Of a stretch of DNA of 64,000 bases, positions 44,986-58,047 are shown piece after piece. Both the position numbers and the translations under genes were made by a program. Each line of letters starts with the position of its first letter. Within the stretch, counting starts at the first letter, position 1. Source of the stretch: Mactromeris polynyma (lineage: Eukaryota; Mollusca; Bivalvia; Venerida; Mactridae); NCBI GenBank assembly GCA_032209605.1, contig JASFXZ010000010.1, positions 15,273,385-15,337,384 of the forward strand, given 5' to 3'. Below the pieces are notes generated by a model. That model was not told where the DNA came from. It searched no databases and was given only the letters and a program-made list of their open reading frames with translations.

Positions 44986-45586
44986 ATAACTTAGTGGTAT
45001 GTTTCATGCAATCTGTTTTATTGTATGTTTAACACAAGACTCAAAATATATATAAGAGAAGTCAGTTTTATGACTTTTAGCTTACGTATTCACCGAATGT
45101 ATGGGTAAGTTTGGGTTTTACTGATCGTTATTGAATGAAATTTGTTGGAATTGTCCTAATTGTTTGTTATACATGTTAATGGTTTTTTGGTACAAGTCTA
45201 TTACATAATAATAAAATATGTACATTACTTTAAAGTATGATCTTTGTTTATATTTTATTTCTCTGTGTTGTGTTTCTGTGACTTCTGCTTTAGTTGTTTT
45301 GGCTGCATGAATTATTCTCTCCCTTTATTCCTTCTATAAAACATGTATATATGTATAGGATAGACAACGAGTATATCATAATGACATAGACGATGCCATG
45401 GGATTGTCTATCCAACTTCTTGAGAGTTGTATATATTATATAGACGGTTGAAATAGAGGCTGCTGATTAGACAAATTGCGGTCAGCGTGGTATTATGTAG
45501 TACTAATATATATATTATGAACAGGTTTTTAGGCGTCGTGTTCTGTTTTCTGATTGTCACTTAGATGTCTCACTATTTGCAAGCAA

Positions 45587-45812
45587 TATGTTCCAAATCA
45601 CATAGTCAGCTAATGTTGAACAAATCACATAGTCAGCTAATGTTGAACAAATCACATAGTCAGCTAATGTTGAACAAATCACATAGTCAGCTAATGTTGA
45701 ACAAATCACATAGTCAGCTAATGTTGAACAAATCACATAGTCAGCTAATGTTGAACAAATCACATAGTCAGCTAATGTTGAACAAATCACATAGTCAGCT
45801 AATGTTGAACAC
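45587..45812. repeat. 27-bp minisatellite, 8 copies
   Basis: The unit is AATCACATAGTCAGCTAATG with TTGAACA; copies are identical. The period is a multiple of three, so open frames appear on both strands. Confidence 0.96.
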
Positions 45813-48051
45813 ATTTATTTGTAGATTATGCACAACAACTTAAAACGATATTTCCACAAAGTTACTCAAGTGATTCACAAATTTATCAAATTGTTCACAG
45901 AGTAATAGAAATTATTCTGAAATTAAGCGTTGTCTAAATTAATTTTATTATTTCATCTGTTGTCAAGAGTTAAGTCAACTTATATAGGTAACCCTTAAGC
46001 CCAATTGCGACCATGTTACAACCTAGCTGCGATCGAAAAATGGAATCGCAGGCATTTCTTAGAAAGAGCGCACAACTAGTCGTGGGTGATCACCAGAGCA
46101 AAATCAGTTGCAGCAAGGCTGTTGGTTGTGTTCAAAACTTCTGACCTGCAATTCCAAATTGTAAGAGGTCGCAGACAGGATTTACATGGTCGTACCACCA
46201 GTCGTGCATGGAAGCACAACCAGTCGTACATGATCGTGGGTCAAGTAGTCGCATGGTTGATTGTGTTACCGGTCCTGCCACCTGACGATTGGTGGTGCCA
46301 CCTATCTATTGTTCTTAAGACTGGTGGTAGGTCATTGTTCGAGAACAAGAGAACGTAGCAACCATTGCTGATTGGTCTTACCTCGTCCAAATTGCCACCA
46401 AATGAAGGATCCAGAGATGTGACTGAGGCATAACTGGTGACAGACATTATTATTATTTCAACAAGATTAGAATATCAGTTGTTAACAAAACAATCAGACA
46501 ACATATCTGTCCGAATAAAGAAAATAACAGATACAATAGTCTAAAATATTTCACACCTTTGATTGTGTGAAACAGTACAATTAAAACTTGAAAGGAAAAT
46601 TAATCAAATGCTTCACAAAGAGCAATACAAATTGAAATATACTTGAGTTGATGACATACCTAGACAAAATGGATTCAATTTGATTAAAATAACACAACAA
46701 TCAATTAAAAATGCACATTACATTACATATATTGATTAGCATAAACTATTACAAGTTTATCGCCATTTACAATTTAGTAATGACAGAATGTAGAATATTG
46801 AGGTAAATATAACATAATAATAAGTTTAAAAGCTATAGCAAAACATGCCAAATTTTGCATCATAATATATAAATAATTTATACTATAGATGGATAAAGGG
46901 AGAGACCTCGTGACAATCTCCTCCAGTTCTGGGTCCATTTGAACTATGGTAAATTCTTCAGCAATGCTGATGTGATATTCTTCCGCCTGTCTTGAAATTC
47001 TATGTACAGATTTGAACCAAAAACATCCGAAGAGTATTATATTCTTTTATAGTCCTGCAATGTTTCCAAAGAAAATGGTTACAGAATATAACAGTACGTA
47101 CCCAAAGGTCCTTGAACTTTTGAGACATTCCTAATGCAGTAGTTTTGTCAATTGAAGATGTACCGAAAATATCCTAGGTAAAACAGTAACCATGCAAACA
47201 AAACGAGGTTTATTCAAGACAAGTGATCACGTGGGTAATACTCACATGGTATTCCTGCTAGACTATCGTATGTCAAAGATGATACTGAAAATATGATTTT
47301 GCAATAAAATTACACTAACGTGCAACGACATATTACATCTGCTGAAACATAATTTATATTAATGCACTCATCAATGTTTTACCCCTGAGGATATGCCTTG
47401 GACTTTTGACTGAAGACAATTCCCAACAAGTGAGAATTTGACACACCAATTTTACAAAATCATTCCCGCTCCCAGAAAATAGAATTGAGTTGGACTTAGC
47501 ATATACATGTATCCTGGAAGTGGGGAATTGGACATCTCTATGAGGACTTACTGGCAACATGCTTAGATCTATGGTAGTGGGTCCCTAGGTCAGCTCGCGT
47601 CTGCCTTCGATTCAAATTATTGATATGTGCATAAGCAAAGCCATGCATCATCACGGCAGTTGCATGACATTCTTCACAGAATATAATATTTTTTTTATAC
47701 ATCTTACATGTATTTTTTTAACCATGTAACATATACAGTTAAAATTCTCATGGTGAAGATCCTGTTTGTTACAACATACACAGTAAAGTTAGTTCACTAG
47801 TCTTTCCCTTTTATCCCTTCTGGAGTTCTCTCCCATTATGCTTTCTATATAGTACAAGGTGTCTCACGCTATATCATTCATAAAAGGGATAAAGGGAAAG
47901 AACTCGTGACATTCTCCTATGAATTGCACATACCAACAGCCCAATTTTTCCACCAACTGGCAACGGGTGGACATGGTTACAGACACAAATTCCACTATAA
48001 CCGTACTGATGTCAGGAACTAGTCCTTTTCACCTCAGAGTGTGGAACCAGC
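45813..48051. other. Intergenic stretch, no gene supported
   Basis: The region 46000-46320 is rich in AGTCGT/ACGACT-like words and may be an old repeat. TCTTTCCCTTTTATCCCTTC (47806) pairs with AAGGGATAAAGGGAAAGA (47884) as a small inverted repeat. Motifs of the TTTATTCCTTCTAT type recur at 45322 and 53167. No exon passes scrutiny. Confidence 0.4.
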
Positions 48052-48319
48052 CAGGCGCGTAGCTTCATGTACGCAAAATACGCAGTTGCGTACACAGGGT
48101 TTCAAAGCTAGAAACAGCTCGGAGAATCCAAATATCAACGGTAAATCGTTTGTACGTACTTAGCGATATAAATTTTCAGATGAACATAAAACTCTTCAAA
48201 ATGGTCTATATTGTTTGAGAAAATGCAACTAGATATATATAACGGAATTTTCCAGGCATTCATTCGGAGACTCTAGATAACTTACCATACACAATCTACC
48301 AGCTCTAGCTACGCCCCTG
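48052..48319. mobile_element. MITE with CAGGGGCGTAGCT-type ends, copy 2
   Basis: It runs from CAGGCGCGTAGCTTC to AGCTACGCCCCTG, with CCAGC on both sides, a possible 5-bp duplication. Confidence 0.7.
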
Positions 48320-48476
48320 CCAGCTACCTGAGCACTTGGCCACAACTGACAGCTAGGAGGCCTTCAAGAGGGTCTTGTCGTCGTGTTAATTAACTGAAGA
48401 GATGTACTAGCTGTTTTATCCTGTTTTTATCGTTCTTATCTGCATATTTGTACGCCGCCCAGCATCTTTGTAAATA

Positions 48477-48670
48477 CAGTAAAACCTCACCAAAAAAACG
48501 TCTCAATAACAAGACCACCTCAATAATAAGAGCACCTCAAAATTAAAACCACAATTTTCAAGTCCATTTTCACTGTTTTGCTCCGTATTCACCCTCAATA
48601 TTAAGAACAACTGAATAAAAAGACCAGTTTACAAGGGTCTCAATCTGGTCTTAATATCGAGGCTTTACTG
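48477..48670. mobile_element. Tigger-type MITE, copy 4
   Basis: TA|CAGTAAAACCTCACC at the left and GAGGCTTTACTG|TA at the right, with the family's TTTTCAAGTCCATTTTCACTG core. It is complete at both ends. Confidence 0.85.
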
Positions 48671-48717
48671 TACGGCGATGTCCCAGAGTGGGATGAGTAC
48701 AATACATTGAAGAAGAT

Positions 48718-48999
48718 CAGGGGCGTAGCTAGACTTTTTGGAAGTTTACGCACAATTGGTGTTGAAAGTGACGGTTCACGCTTTCATATGAGAGAAACCT
48801 ATTTGTATAGAAGAATTGAGGCTTAAATTGTATACTACAGGGAATAACAACTGCATTCGTAAAGGTATAAGGTAAACAAGGCTTGAGTTGTTACCGTCTC
48901 AAAATTCAAAATATACAGCCTGCAAACGTTTATTTAATGTTTAGCCTCTAATATTTTTTTATTCCTATGACTTATTGTACGAACGGGCGTACGCCACTG
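48718..48999. mobile_element. MITE with CAGGGGCGTAGCT-type ends, copy 3
   Basis: It runs from CAGGGGCGTAGCTAGAC to GGGCGTACGCCACTG; the right end is diverged. Confidence 0.5.
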
Positions 49000-49521
49000 A
49001 ATATTGTTCTCTGTCAATGATAAATTCTAAGAGAACCATCACATACAGTTGTTAGCCGGCATAGTTCTTAATTATTAAGTGGGTGAATTTGCCTCTTAAA
49101 CTGATTGAACATGTGACAAACGAATATTCCATAGTAATTTTAAACCCCCAAACGACGCCGTAAAATGTTTAACTTTCATTCAATTTTCTGCCGTTGAAAA
49201 TAATTACAAGACACATTACTCCGAAAATATCGTTGTACCATATCCAAGCCCTTAATACGGATATACGTCGTCTTCAATAGTAGCCTGGAGTACGCTGGGT
49301 ACCAGCCTACTTTAATAGCTGGGAGATTTTGAAGTTTGAAACCGTTAGACCATGTATAAAGTAGGTGACAAAGGATGAAACATTCCAGAGGGAATGCTCG
49401 GAAGCACATTTGTCTAAATTCCTCGGATAAACATATAAATCATAAATATTTTAGAGCAAATGCTATCCCTTGATAAATTGTTCTATACTATAATTATACA
49501 GACACATTCAGGTTGATTGTG
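49000..49521. other. Unique stretch left of the foldback element
   Basis: No feature recognised. A 77-codon minus-strand frame (49176-49409) has no splice-site or family support. Confidence 0.35.
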
Positions 49522-49530
49522 TACCAAAAT

Positions 49531-51972
49531 AGGGTCGTCAAGTTGGTTACTTATTCCCTATTCCCTATTCGTTACTTATTCCCTATTCCCTATTCGTTAC
49601 CTATTCGTTACTTATTCCCTATTCCCTATTCGTTACCTATTCGTTACTTATTCCCTATTCCCTATTCGTTACCTATTCGTTACCTATTCGCTTTTTCTAC
49701 ATTGCATCTTTTAAATAATTTCTTTTCATGTCCCTGGTGTTAGCTCGAGGTTTGTAGAGTTGAAAAAACTTTGTTAGCGCACATGTACCAGTTTCTGCGG
49801 TCGACTGATACCCTGTTACCTATTCGTTATCTATTCGTTCCCTATTCGTTCCCTATTCGCTTTTTCTACATTGACCCTTTTGAATGATTTCTTTTCAGGT
49901 CTCTGGTGTTAGTTCGAGGTTTGTTGATATGAAAAAACCGTATTAGCGCATATGTACCAATTCTGCGCTCGACTGATACCCTGTTACCTATTCGTTACAT
50001 ATTCGTTCCCTATTCGTTCCCTATTCGCTTTTTCTACATTGACCCTTTTGAATGATTTCTTTTCATGTCCCTGGTGTTAGCTCGAGGTTTGTAGAGTTGA
50101 AAAAACCTTGTTAGCGCATATGTACCAGTTTCTGCGCTTGACTGATACCCTGTTACCTATTCGTTCCCTATTCGCCTTTTCTACATTGCATCTTTTAAAT
50201 TATTTATTTTCATGTCCCTTGTGTTAGCTCGAGGTGTATAGAGTTGAAAAAACCTTGTTAGCGCATATGTACCAGTTTCTGCGCTCGGCTGATACACTGT
50301 TACCTATTCGTTACCTATTCGTTACCTATTCGTTACCTATTCGTTCCCTATTCGCCTTTTCTACATTGCATATTTTAAATTATTTATGTTCATGTCCCTG
50401 GTGTTAGCTCGAGGTTTGTAGAGTTGAAAAAACCTTGTTAGCGCACATGTACCAGTTTCTGCGGTCGACTGATACCCTGTTACCTATTCGTCACCTATTC
50501 GTTCCCTATTCGTTCCCTATTCGCTTTTTCTACATTGACCCTTTTGAATGATTTCTTTTCAGGTCTCTGGTGTTAGTTCGAGGTTTGTAGAGTTGAAAAA
50601 ACCTTGTTAGTGCAAATGTACCAATTCTGCGCTTGACTGATACCCTGTTACCGATTCGTTACTTATTCGTTCCTTATTCGCATTTTCTACATGGACCCTT
50701 TTGAATGATTTCTTTTCAGGTCTCTGGTGTTAGTTCGAGGTTTGTAGAGTTAAAAAAAACTTGTTAGTGCATATGTACCAATTCTGCGCTCGACTGATAC
50801 CCTGTTACCTATTCGTTCCCTATTCGTTCCCTATTCGCGTTTTCTACATTGACCCTTTTAAATGATTTCTTTTCATGTCCCTGGTGTTAGTTCTAGGTTT
50901 GTAGAGTTGAAAAAACCTTGTTAGTGCATATGTACCAGTTTCTGCGCTTGACTGATACCCTGTTACCTATTCGTTCCCTATTCGCCTTTTCTACATTGCA
51001 TCTTTTAAATTATTTATTTTCATGTCCCTTGTGTTAGCTCGAGGTGTGTAGAGTTGAAAAAACCTTGTTAGCGCATATGTACCAGTTTCTGCGGTCGACT
51101 GATACCCTGTTACCTATTCGTTACCTATTCGTTCCCTATTCGTTCCCTATTCGCTTTTTCTACATTGACCCTTTTGAATGATTTTTTTTCAGGTCTCTGG
51201 TGTTAGTTCTAGGTTTGTAGAGTTGAAAAAACCGTGTTAGTGCATATGTACCAATTCTGCGCTCGACTGATACCCTGTTACCTATTCGTTACTTATTCGT
51301 TCCCTATTCGCTTTTTCTACATTGACCCTTTGAATTATTTCATTTCTACTATTTTCTTGTCTCTGGTGTTAGTTATGAGTTCGAAGAGGTGAAATTACCC
51401 TGTCGTTTGTATTTCATATGTCAAATTGCATCATATTCTTTAAAATGAACCTTTTAACCAGTTATAAAAACGGAGAAACGGAGAAATGAGAACAACGGAA
51501 AAAAAGTAGAGTAACAAATTGGTCATTAATTGCTTCACTTGAACTTTTGTTTACAAAAAAACATGATGGTTTTCATGAACTAAAAGAATGTAGCTTGAAT
51601 TGAGGCAACCGAGGCAGCTGCCTCGGCAATGCTCTGTAAAAATAAAGCAAAAAAAAGGGAAAAAGGGCAACAAACGAGAAAAAAAGAAAGACAAATACTT
51701 CATTCTTATATTTTCTAAAAGTTCCACCTCGTGAAGCAGGCTTTTGCTAGTTTTATGCGTCCTCATCGTGAAAAGCTATACAAATATTATGCTTAACTAA
51801 TTTGCTTTTCACAATTATTGGTTATAAATCCCTTTTGTTTGGGTATTTTTTTATTCAAGCTCGTCTTTAAATAATTACAGGGTCAAGACTCTTGACTCAG
51901 TATTACTTGACAGAAAGATTCTTTATATCCGACAAGCAGTCAGGAAAGTTAGCAAAGGACCAGGTACTATAA
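49531..51972. repeat. Left arm of the foldback element
   Basis: The first 165 bp are a TTATTCCC/TATTCGTTAC satellite. Ten units follow, each with TTTTTCTACATTGACCCTTT, CTGGTGTTAG, GTTGAAAAAACCTTGTTAGC and GACTGATACCCTGTTACC. The inner 600 bp contain GAGGCAGCTGCCTCGG and end GCAAAGGACCAGGTACTATA, which is the undisturbed version of the site hit in the right arm. Confidence 0.93.
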
Positions 51973-53175
51973 GGGGTGTTTTTGGCCCCAAATCAGATGT
52001 TTATGAAACTATTGTCAAATGAAAGACATAAACTCACTGTGTATGATTTGAACTTTTTTATTTCATTTTCTTTCTTTTTTGTTGCCATAGCAACCATTTC
52101 TTCTTATTACTAAATAATGCAAAAATCAGTGTTTTACATAAAATTAAGCATATATATTGAGAACAAAATGTTTTATTGTTACACTGACTTGTATAACAAT
52201 GTCTAAATAAGTATGACATGTGTTGCTATGGTAACCATGTCGAGTTTTTTTCAGCCAATTGATTCTTCAGTAATTTGTTTAGTATTCTCAACAGTTTTTA
52301 AACACACTACACCATGAACAAATGCATAAACAGCATAAACATGAAGCATAACACTTTACAATACAAATAAATGTAATTCATAATGATGATTTATTATATA
52401 TATCATTAAAATGACGTCATAGACATAAAATAACGCCCATGTATTAGTATTGATGATTCACAGGTCAAAAGGCAAATGACGCGACGTCGCAATTGTTTTG
52501 GAGTAATGGCTGCTGCTATCACAGTAAAAATGTTGAAGATATAAATACTATAATAAATGCATGTTCAGCAATAATTCATTGAAAGAAGTTTAAGAAAAAT
52601 AATGGTCTATTTTACCATTTATAATAATTAATGGGCTATCATTATACGTTCTCTATTAATTGATGAGCTGTTCATCCAAACAACAGAGAATTAAAGTTGC
52701 ATATATCACACATTGTATTTATATGTATATTTACCATACACATGTAAGTAAAAACGAATATCAACAATTCAACAATTATATAATGTTAAAACAATTGAAC
52801 ATGATTGAAGAACAAATCCTACAAGTTTTATAGAATCAATAACAGTTAAACACTATACCATGTAGCATGCACATTTAACAAATGATCTGGTATTTTGTCT
52901 GAACAATATATAAAACTTATTTAGTAATGAATGAAATCAAGAATATATAAACTTATAAGAACAATAAGTCAGACGTATCTAGTACATAAGTGTAATCGCA
53001 AACTTAAATGAACAATAAGTCAGGCATAGCTAGTACATAAGTGTAGTCGCAAACTTATATGAACAATAAGTCAGACATATATAGTACATTAAAGTGTAAT
53101 CGCAAACTTATCTTTAAAGACAATTTGTTATGTTTGACCCACAGGAGACTTCACAAGTTGTCTCCCTTTATTCCT
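51973..53175. other. Central spacer of the foldback element
   Basis: AT-rich sequence without coding potential. It ends with three 51-bp repeats (AACTTATAAGAACAATAAGT type, 52950-53105). Confidence 0.6.
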
Positions 53176-54149
53176 TCTATAGTACTGGGCCCGTATTCAA
53201 TATACATCTTAAGTTGAAAATTTATCTTAAATCCTAAGATTTCCATTAAATTTAAGATTTTTCTTGCATTTCTTCCTTAGATTTCAAGAAAAATCTTAAG
53301 TGGTATTCACAAAGCATATTATCTTAAGATATTGTTTATTTTTCTCCTTAACTGTAAGGTACCTCTTAGCAGTCTTAACTTTTATCTTAAATATAAGGAA
53401 AATGCTAGTATTTTCGATATCTACAATCTGCTGCTTGTATTTTGTTTAAAAGAAGTTCCAGCATATACAATGACTGTTATTTTATCGTTCTACGTATATT
53501 TCCATTGATGCCCTAGTATAACATTTGTCAGGGGCGACTATTCTTGCTCGATCTACCTGATAAACGCTTGTCAGTATTTATGAAGCGGGGTTGGAAGATT
53601 GATTTTGTGACTAAAATGCTTATTTCATTGTAATAAATTAAATATTTCTCAATGAATGTGATTGAAATGGTATGACATACATGTTTTGATCGGAATAGAC
53701 TTTCACTGTTTGGAGACGATCATTCAACAACGACCAATGGATATCATATTTCCACGAAATTGTCTGGCATTACTGAGGGGGGGGGAATACATTAATAAGT
53801 ATATATTGTTATCTTATAAAGATATTGCTAAGCCTAATTTTAAACTGTTACGACATGAAATTGATGACTTTATATATCAAGACAGATTAATTATGAACTC
53901 TTATAAACCATTAGAATTACTGTGGTTATGACTGTAAGCAGCATTTCACATTTCTTTAATAATAGTCTGCATCATTAACATCACCAGCTGAATGACATCC
54001 TCAATGATATTTGACTTACAATTAAGTATTAAATCCTCAATAAATTAGATCTTCAAGATCGTGAAAATTCAAGAAAATAATAAACTATTTAAGCAAGTTT
54101 TCATCCTTCTGAGCATAGAATACCACTCAATATACTGTTTCTTAAGCTG

Positions 54150-54420
54150 TGTAGTGGAGTGTGACGAAACGGTAGAGCACCTTGCGAGAGTTGGGGTGGG
54201 GTCGAACCCAACACTGGGTGCACATCCACCTGCATTTATATGAAGGTAGCAAAAGTGTAGTGACGTAAGTGGGAGGAGAGCATCGGTGTGGGATGATACA
54301 GCCAACTGGTTACTACTGTTTGTAGAGCGTCATGCAGGGGTAGAGGGGGGTGGCGTGAGTTCGAACACCTCATCAAGCGCCACACCACTACAGTACTTTC
54401 ATATTTCAGTTCGAACCTCT
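54150..54420 (+). mobile_element. SINE-like pair with B-box sequences
   Basis: ACGGTAGAGCAC with GGGGTCGAACCC (54170-54215) and TGTAGAGCGTC with GAGTTCGAACACC (54320-54367) look like tRNA-derived heads. Neither folds as a tRNA. Confidence 0.4.
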
Positions 54421-54879
54421 TATGACCAGCCCCTGTTTATTCGCATCTTAGTCATCAGACATGAAATAGCAAACCTCCTCTTTAATAAATAGGCTTTTAG
54501 TGGGTAGGCATATCCGCCGACATATCTAACTGAATACTGTTCAGTGTTCTGTTACATTGTACCAGTACTTTTAAGCAGCTATCCACCGAAGTTTGCTCGT
54601 CTTCCTCTGAGAAGTTTGTTTGCCTACTGACAACAGATGGATAGGCGGTTATATTTTTGTTTCTCAACAGACGACTGAGAGACGACGTGAGATACGTCTA
54701 GTTTGACATCCCCAAGAAGAGCGTGTACTGATTTACTGTGCGCACGAACATTCTTATTCGTAAGATCGCAGTCATACATATATACGGACACATTTTGATA
54801 AAACGATTGTAAGTATTTTCGTAAGAATATTGATAAAACGGGTCCAACTCAAGACCAAAATTGAATGTTGATAGCGTGT

Positions 54880-55035
54880 CACAGGCACACTCATGTCCAA
54901 CTTTCTGGCTCATCGCAAGATTCACCAGATCTGATCGATATTGGCTCCATGCTATAACCGATTATATATACGCCACTTTAACGTCTCATAATCATTATCA
55001 TTCGCGACTTAATTAGCTAGCATGATGAAATTGCC
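54880..55035 (-). repeat. Dispersed repeat, partner of 21713-21890
   Basis: The inverted copy shows clear identity through ATATTGGCTCCATGCTATAA and TTCGCGACTTAATTAGC. Confidence 0.7.
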
Positions 55036-55968
55036 AAGGGCTGTAGCATTTATCTTGATGTATCAGTATGTATGTAGTTGTGTATATTTTGCTTTCGAAT
55101 ATTACATGTATCATAATATATTTGCAAACAAAACTGTATCTGTTTTCTTCAGTATACGTTTTAATCAATAATATATATTGACATTTTAGTACTCAGTACA
55201 TGTAATAACGCACGATATGGGATCTTTATATTTTCATTGACTGACTTTGAGGATACAAGAAATTAACAACACGATATTATGACTGATAAATAAAAGTATT
55301 TGGAAGTAATGACAAGTTATCTTTACACCTTTGATGTAAGTCAATTACTTAACACAAATGTGTGAAAATACACATGGATGACAAACAGTTGGTTGAAATG
55401 TATCACATTTCACACCTTGTATTGAGACATAATTTTTCAATAGAAAAATAATGAAATTGGTAAATGTAAATAAAATATTATATTATGTTATATTGGAATG
55501 TTAAGTACTAATACTACAATTCACATACTATTATACATATTTTTCACATAAAATATAATCAAGAAGTTTAAGTTAAAATCATGAAGAATAGGAATTGTAA
55601 TACTTTTTTTTCACAAATAAATTACCATACATTAAAGTGCTATCGTCATGTTGGGGGAAAACAAAATTAGTCTTTAAGCAAACAACATTATATAAACAGA
55701 ACAGAACAGACATTTTATTAATACTTGTACAATGTAAATCGTCCACAACACATACATGTTTTTATACATTTTGTCAACGTGAAAGTTACTTACTAAGTGT
55801 TATTGAACAACAATAAAAATACATCGGAATAAGTCATATATTACACAATTTAGTTTGAAATAAATCGTCGGAGGTTGAACTAAGCATTTATCTTTCAACA
55901 GTTAATAAAGTATTCAGTATTATATGAGATGTTAATCCAATTATGACAACGAAGATGTTCAATTGCCT

Positions 55969-56742
55969 CAGGCCCGGATACAGAAATTCCCGACTGGGGG
56001 GGCCAAACATGATGAAAATGCCCTGAACTTGAGTGCACAGCACCGAGTGGGGGTAGGTTCGGGAGGGGTTTATTCCCCTCCTTTAAGGGGGTCCGGGGGA
56101 TCTCCCCGTAACATTTTTTCAAATATATGTATATGAAATGGTGGCTTTTGTTGTATTTCAGGGTCAAACTTTTAAGACTCATTCTCGAGAATTGCACTAG
56201 TATTATCTTGTAAAAAATACAGAACGTCCAAATGATACAAGTACCAACATTTTAACAAATTTCCAGGGGACAGCCCCTCCTGTACCTACTCCCAGTCAGC
56301 CTTCAGTACAAATCCTTGTCACTAGTGAATAAGGGGCCATTTCGTCATAAACTCTGTGAAATAGTGTAGATATTAAAACTTTCGGGCTGATTTGGCAGAA
56401 GTTGACTATTTTTAATGTCCAAATTGAACATTAGCACACTTATAAACTGTATTAACTGGTTATCGCCTATAGTATATACTTAAACTACTAACAGGTTTAT
56501 GTATGCTCCCTGAAATACAGGGCGAATTTGTTTTGCAAAACCTAGTTAAGGTTTGAGGTTTCAGTTTTGTTGTAGTTTGGTTGAAAAACTTAAACCAGTT
56601 ATGATTCAGATTTGCGAAATTTGTTACTTCTGTTTTGCAACATTACAATGTGGACGATTTTATTGCCAGGTTCCGATTAAGCAGACATACATTTGACCTG
56701 TAGGTTCGACTGTAGGTCCCCCGGTGGATCCGGGCCTGCACT
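55969..56742 (-). mobile_element. Dispersed element with CAGGCCCGGAT ends, partner of 7203-7832
   Basis: The inverted ends are CAGGCCCGGATACAG and GGATCCGGGCCTG. The interior reads as the reverse of the 7203 unit (GTACCAACATTT, GATACAAGTACC). It lies inside the 4.86-kb transposon. Confidence 0.75.
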
Positions 56743-58047
56743 GAGCCTGTAAAAACAAATATCATCTATATAGTAATAAGTGACATGTACTTAAAACCGC
56801 ATAACATTAAATGTTCGTAGCTTTAAATTCGACACGCTAGATGCATATAGGAGGTGATATTTCAAATCTAATTGATATGTGTATATAAGTATGTGCTTAA
56901 TCGACCTCATGGTTATTATTGTATCGTAAAATGTTGTTTAATGTGGCGCTTTCCCACACCTTACACTATTTGTCGGCACATCAACAACAATTTAAAATTT
57001 TACGATCTGTTCATGTCTAGCTGTTCTTTGTTACATAGTTATATGATTACGTTCATGTAATAACATTCACCAGACCAATGCTTAACAACTTTAAAGATTA
57101 AAATCTGAAACAATTTTATGCATTTCATATAATACATATGTACTGCATAACCATCAACAAATTGCTTACTTTTTGAAGAACGCACCCTCATAATGCATTT
57201 TAGATTTGTTTACAATAAACAACTGAATGTTGCAACTGTCATTAATTCTTGATCGCTTCAGTGAAATTTTTGATTAAATAGTATATACATTTTTAAGTAT
57301 AAGTGTTTATTCATGAGAATGCAAAATTTCAAATCAGCTGAAAATTCGGCAAGGGGTCCAGGGGGCCGCTGAAGCTACTGGCTTTAAGCATCTAAGACGG
57401 TTTAAATTGTCTCAAAAACGGCCCTTGCGAGCCTCAAATCAATCCCCGGAAAATTCTCATGCCTATTTATTACACGAGTACAGTAGAGCCACTCGTAACA
57501 AGTCTCTTAAGTCAGGTATGTCATGATTTATATTGTTGTTGTTTTATCTATAAACTAGAGACAAGTGCTAATCAGTTCATCTACTGTCTGCCAGAGATGT
57601 AATCGAGTTTTACAAAATGTTATTTCACAATCTTTCTGAAAAACGGAATATGTATAGCAGAAATGTTAATTTTTTCAAAACCGTTTGCACAAGTTTGATA
57701 TCTCAATCCGTTGTTGAGATATTAACGATTTCCCACAGTTCCCATGTATTTTCCCCATTACCCACGTTATCGACGATGAACCAGTAATAATAGGACATGA
57801 TTGTTGGGAGTAGAATATAGATGTGTTGAAACAACAGTAGCTTACAGAAATCATTGGTCCATGCAGCAGTAGAAATTTAGAACACGACTTAGATTTTTTT
57901 TACTTAAGAAAATCTAAGGAAAGAAATATCTTAAGTAATATATTGAATATAACTTTAAGATAAAATATTTTTTATCCTTGCGTAAGGAAAAAAATGTCTT
58001 AAGGAAAAACTTAAGAAATATCTTAAGATGTATATTGAATACGGGCC

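Larger units (their letters stand above)
53187..58047. mobile_element. 4.86-kb TIR transposon inserted in the right arm
   Basis: The ends are GGGCCCGTATTCAATATACA (left) and its inverted copy TGTATATTGAATACGGGCCC (right). Subterminal regions at both ends are crowded with CTTAAG and TCTTAAGATT motifs. Flanks TATAGTAC and TGGTCCTTTGC join to match the left arm's uninterrupted sequence, confirming the insertion. The duplication length is obscured by the palindromic GGGCCC. It contains only a weak 89-codon frame (53662-53931), so it is non-autonomous, and carries nested repeats (54150, 54880, 55969). Confidence 0.82.

Noticed and set aside
46910..47030. Minus-strand stretch reading EEYHISIAEEFTIVQMDPEL, exon-like
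   Set aside because: There is a possible acceptor but no donor in place, and one edge is a dispersed AAAGGGAGAGA motif; not enough to call an exon.
51551..51766. 71-codon frame identical to one at 58245-58460
   Set aside because: The identity follows from the inverted arms; the sequence has poly-A/T runs and no family resemblance.
53662..53931. 89-codon frame inside the 4.86-kb transposon
   Set aside because: No transposase motif, and it is isolated in non-coding sequence.
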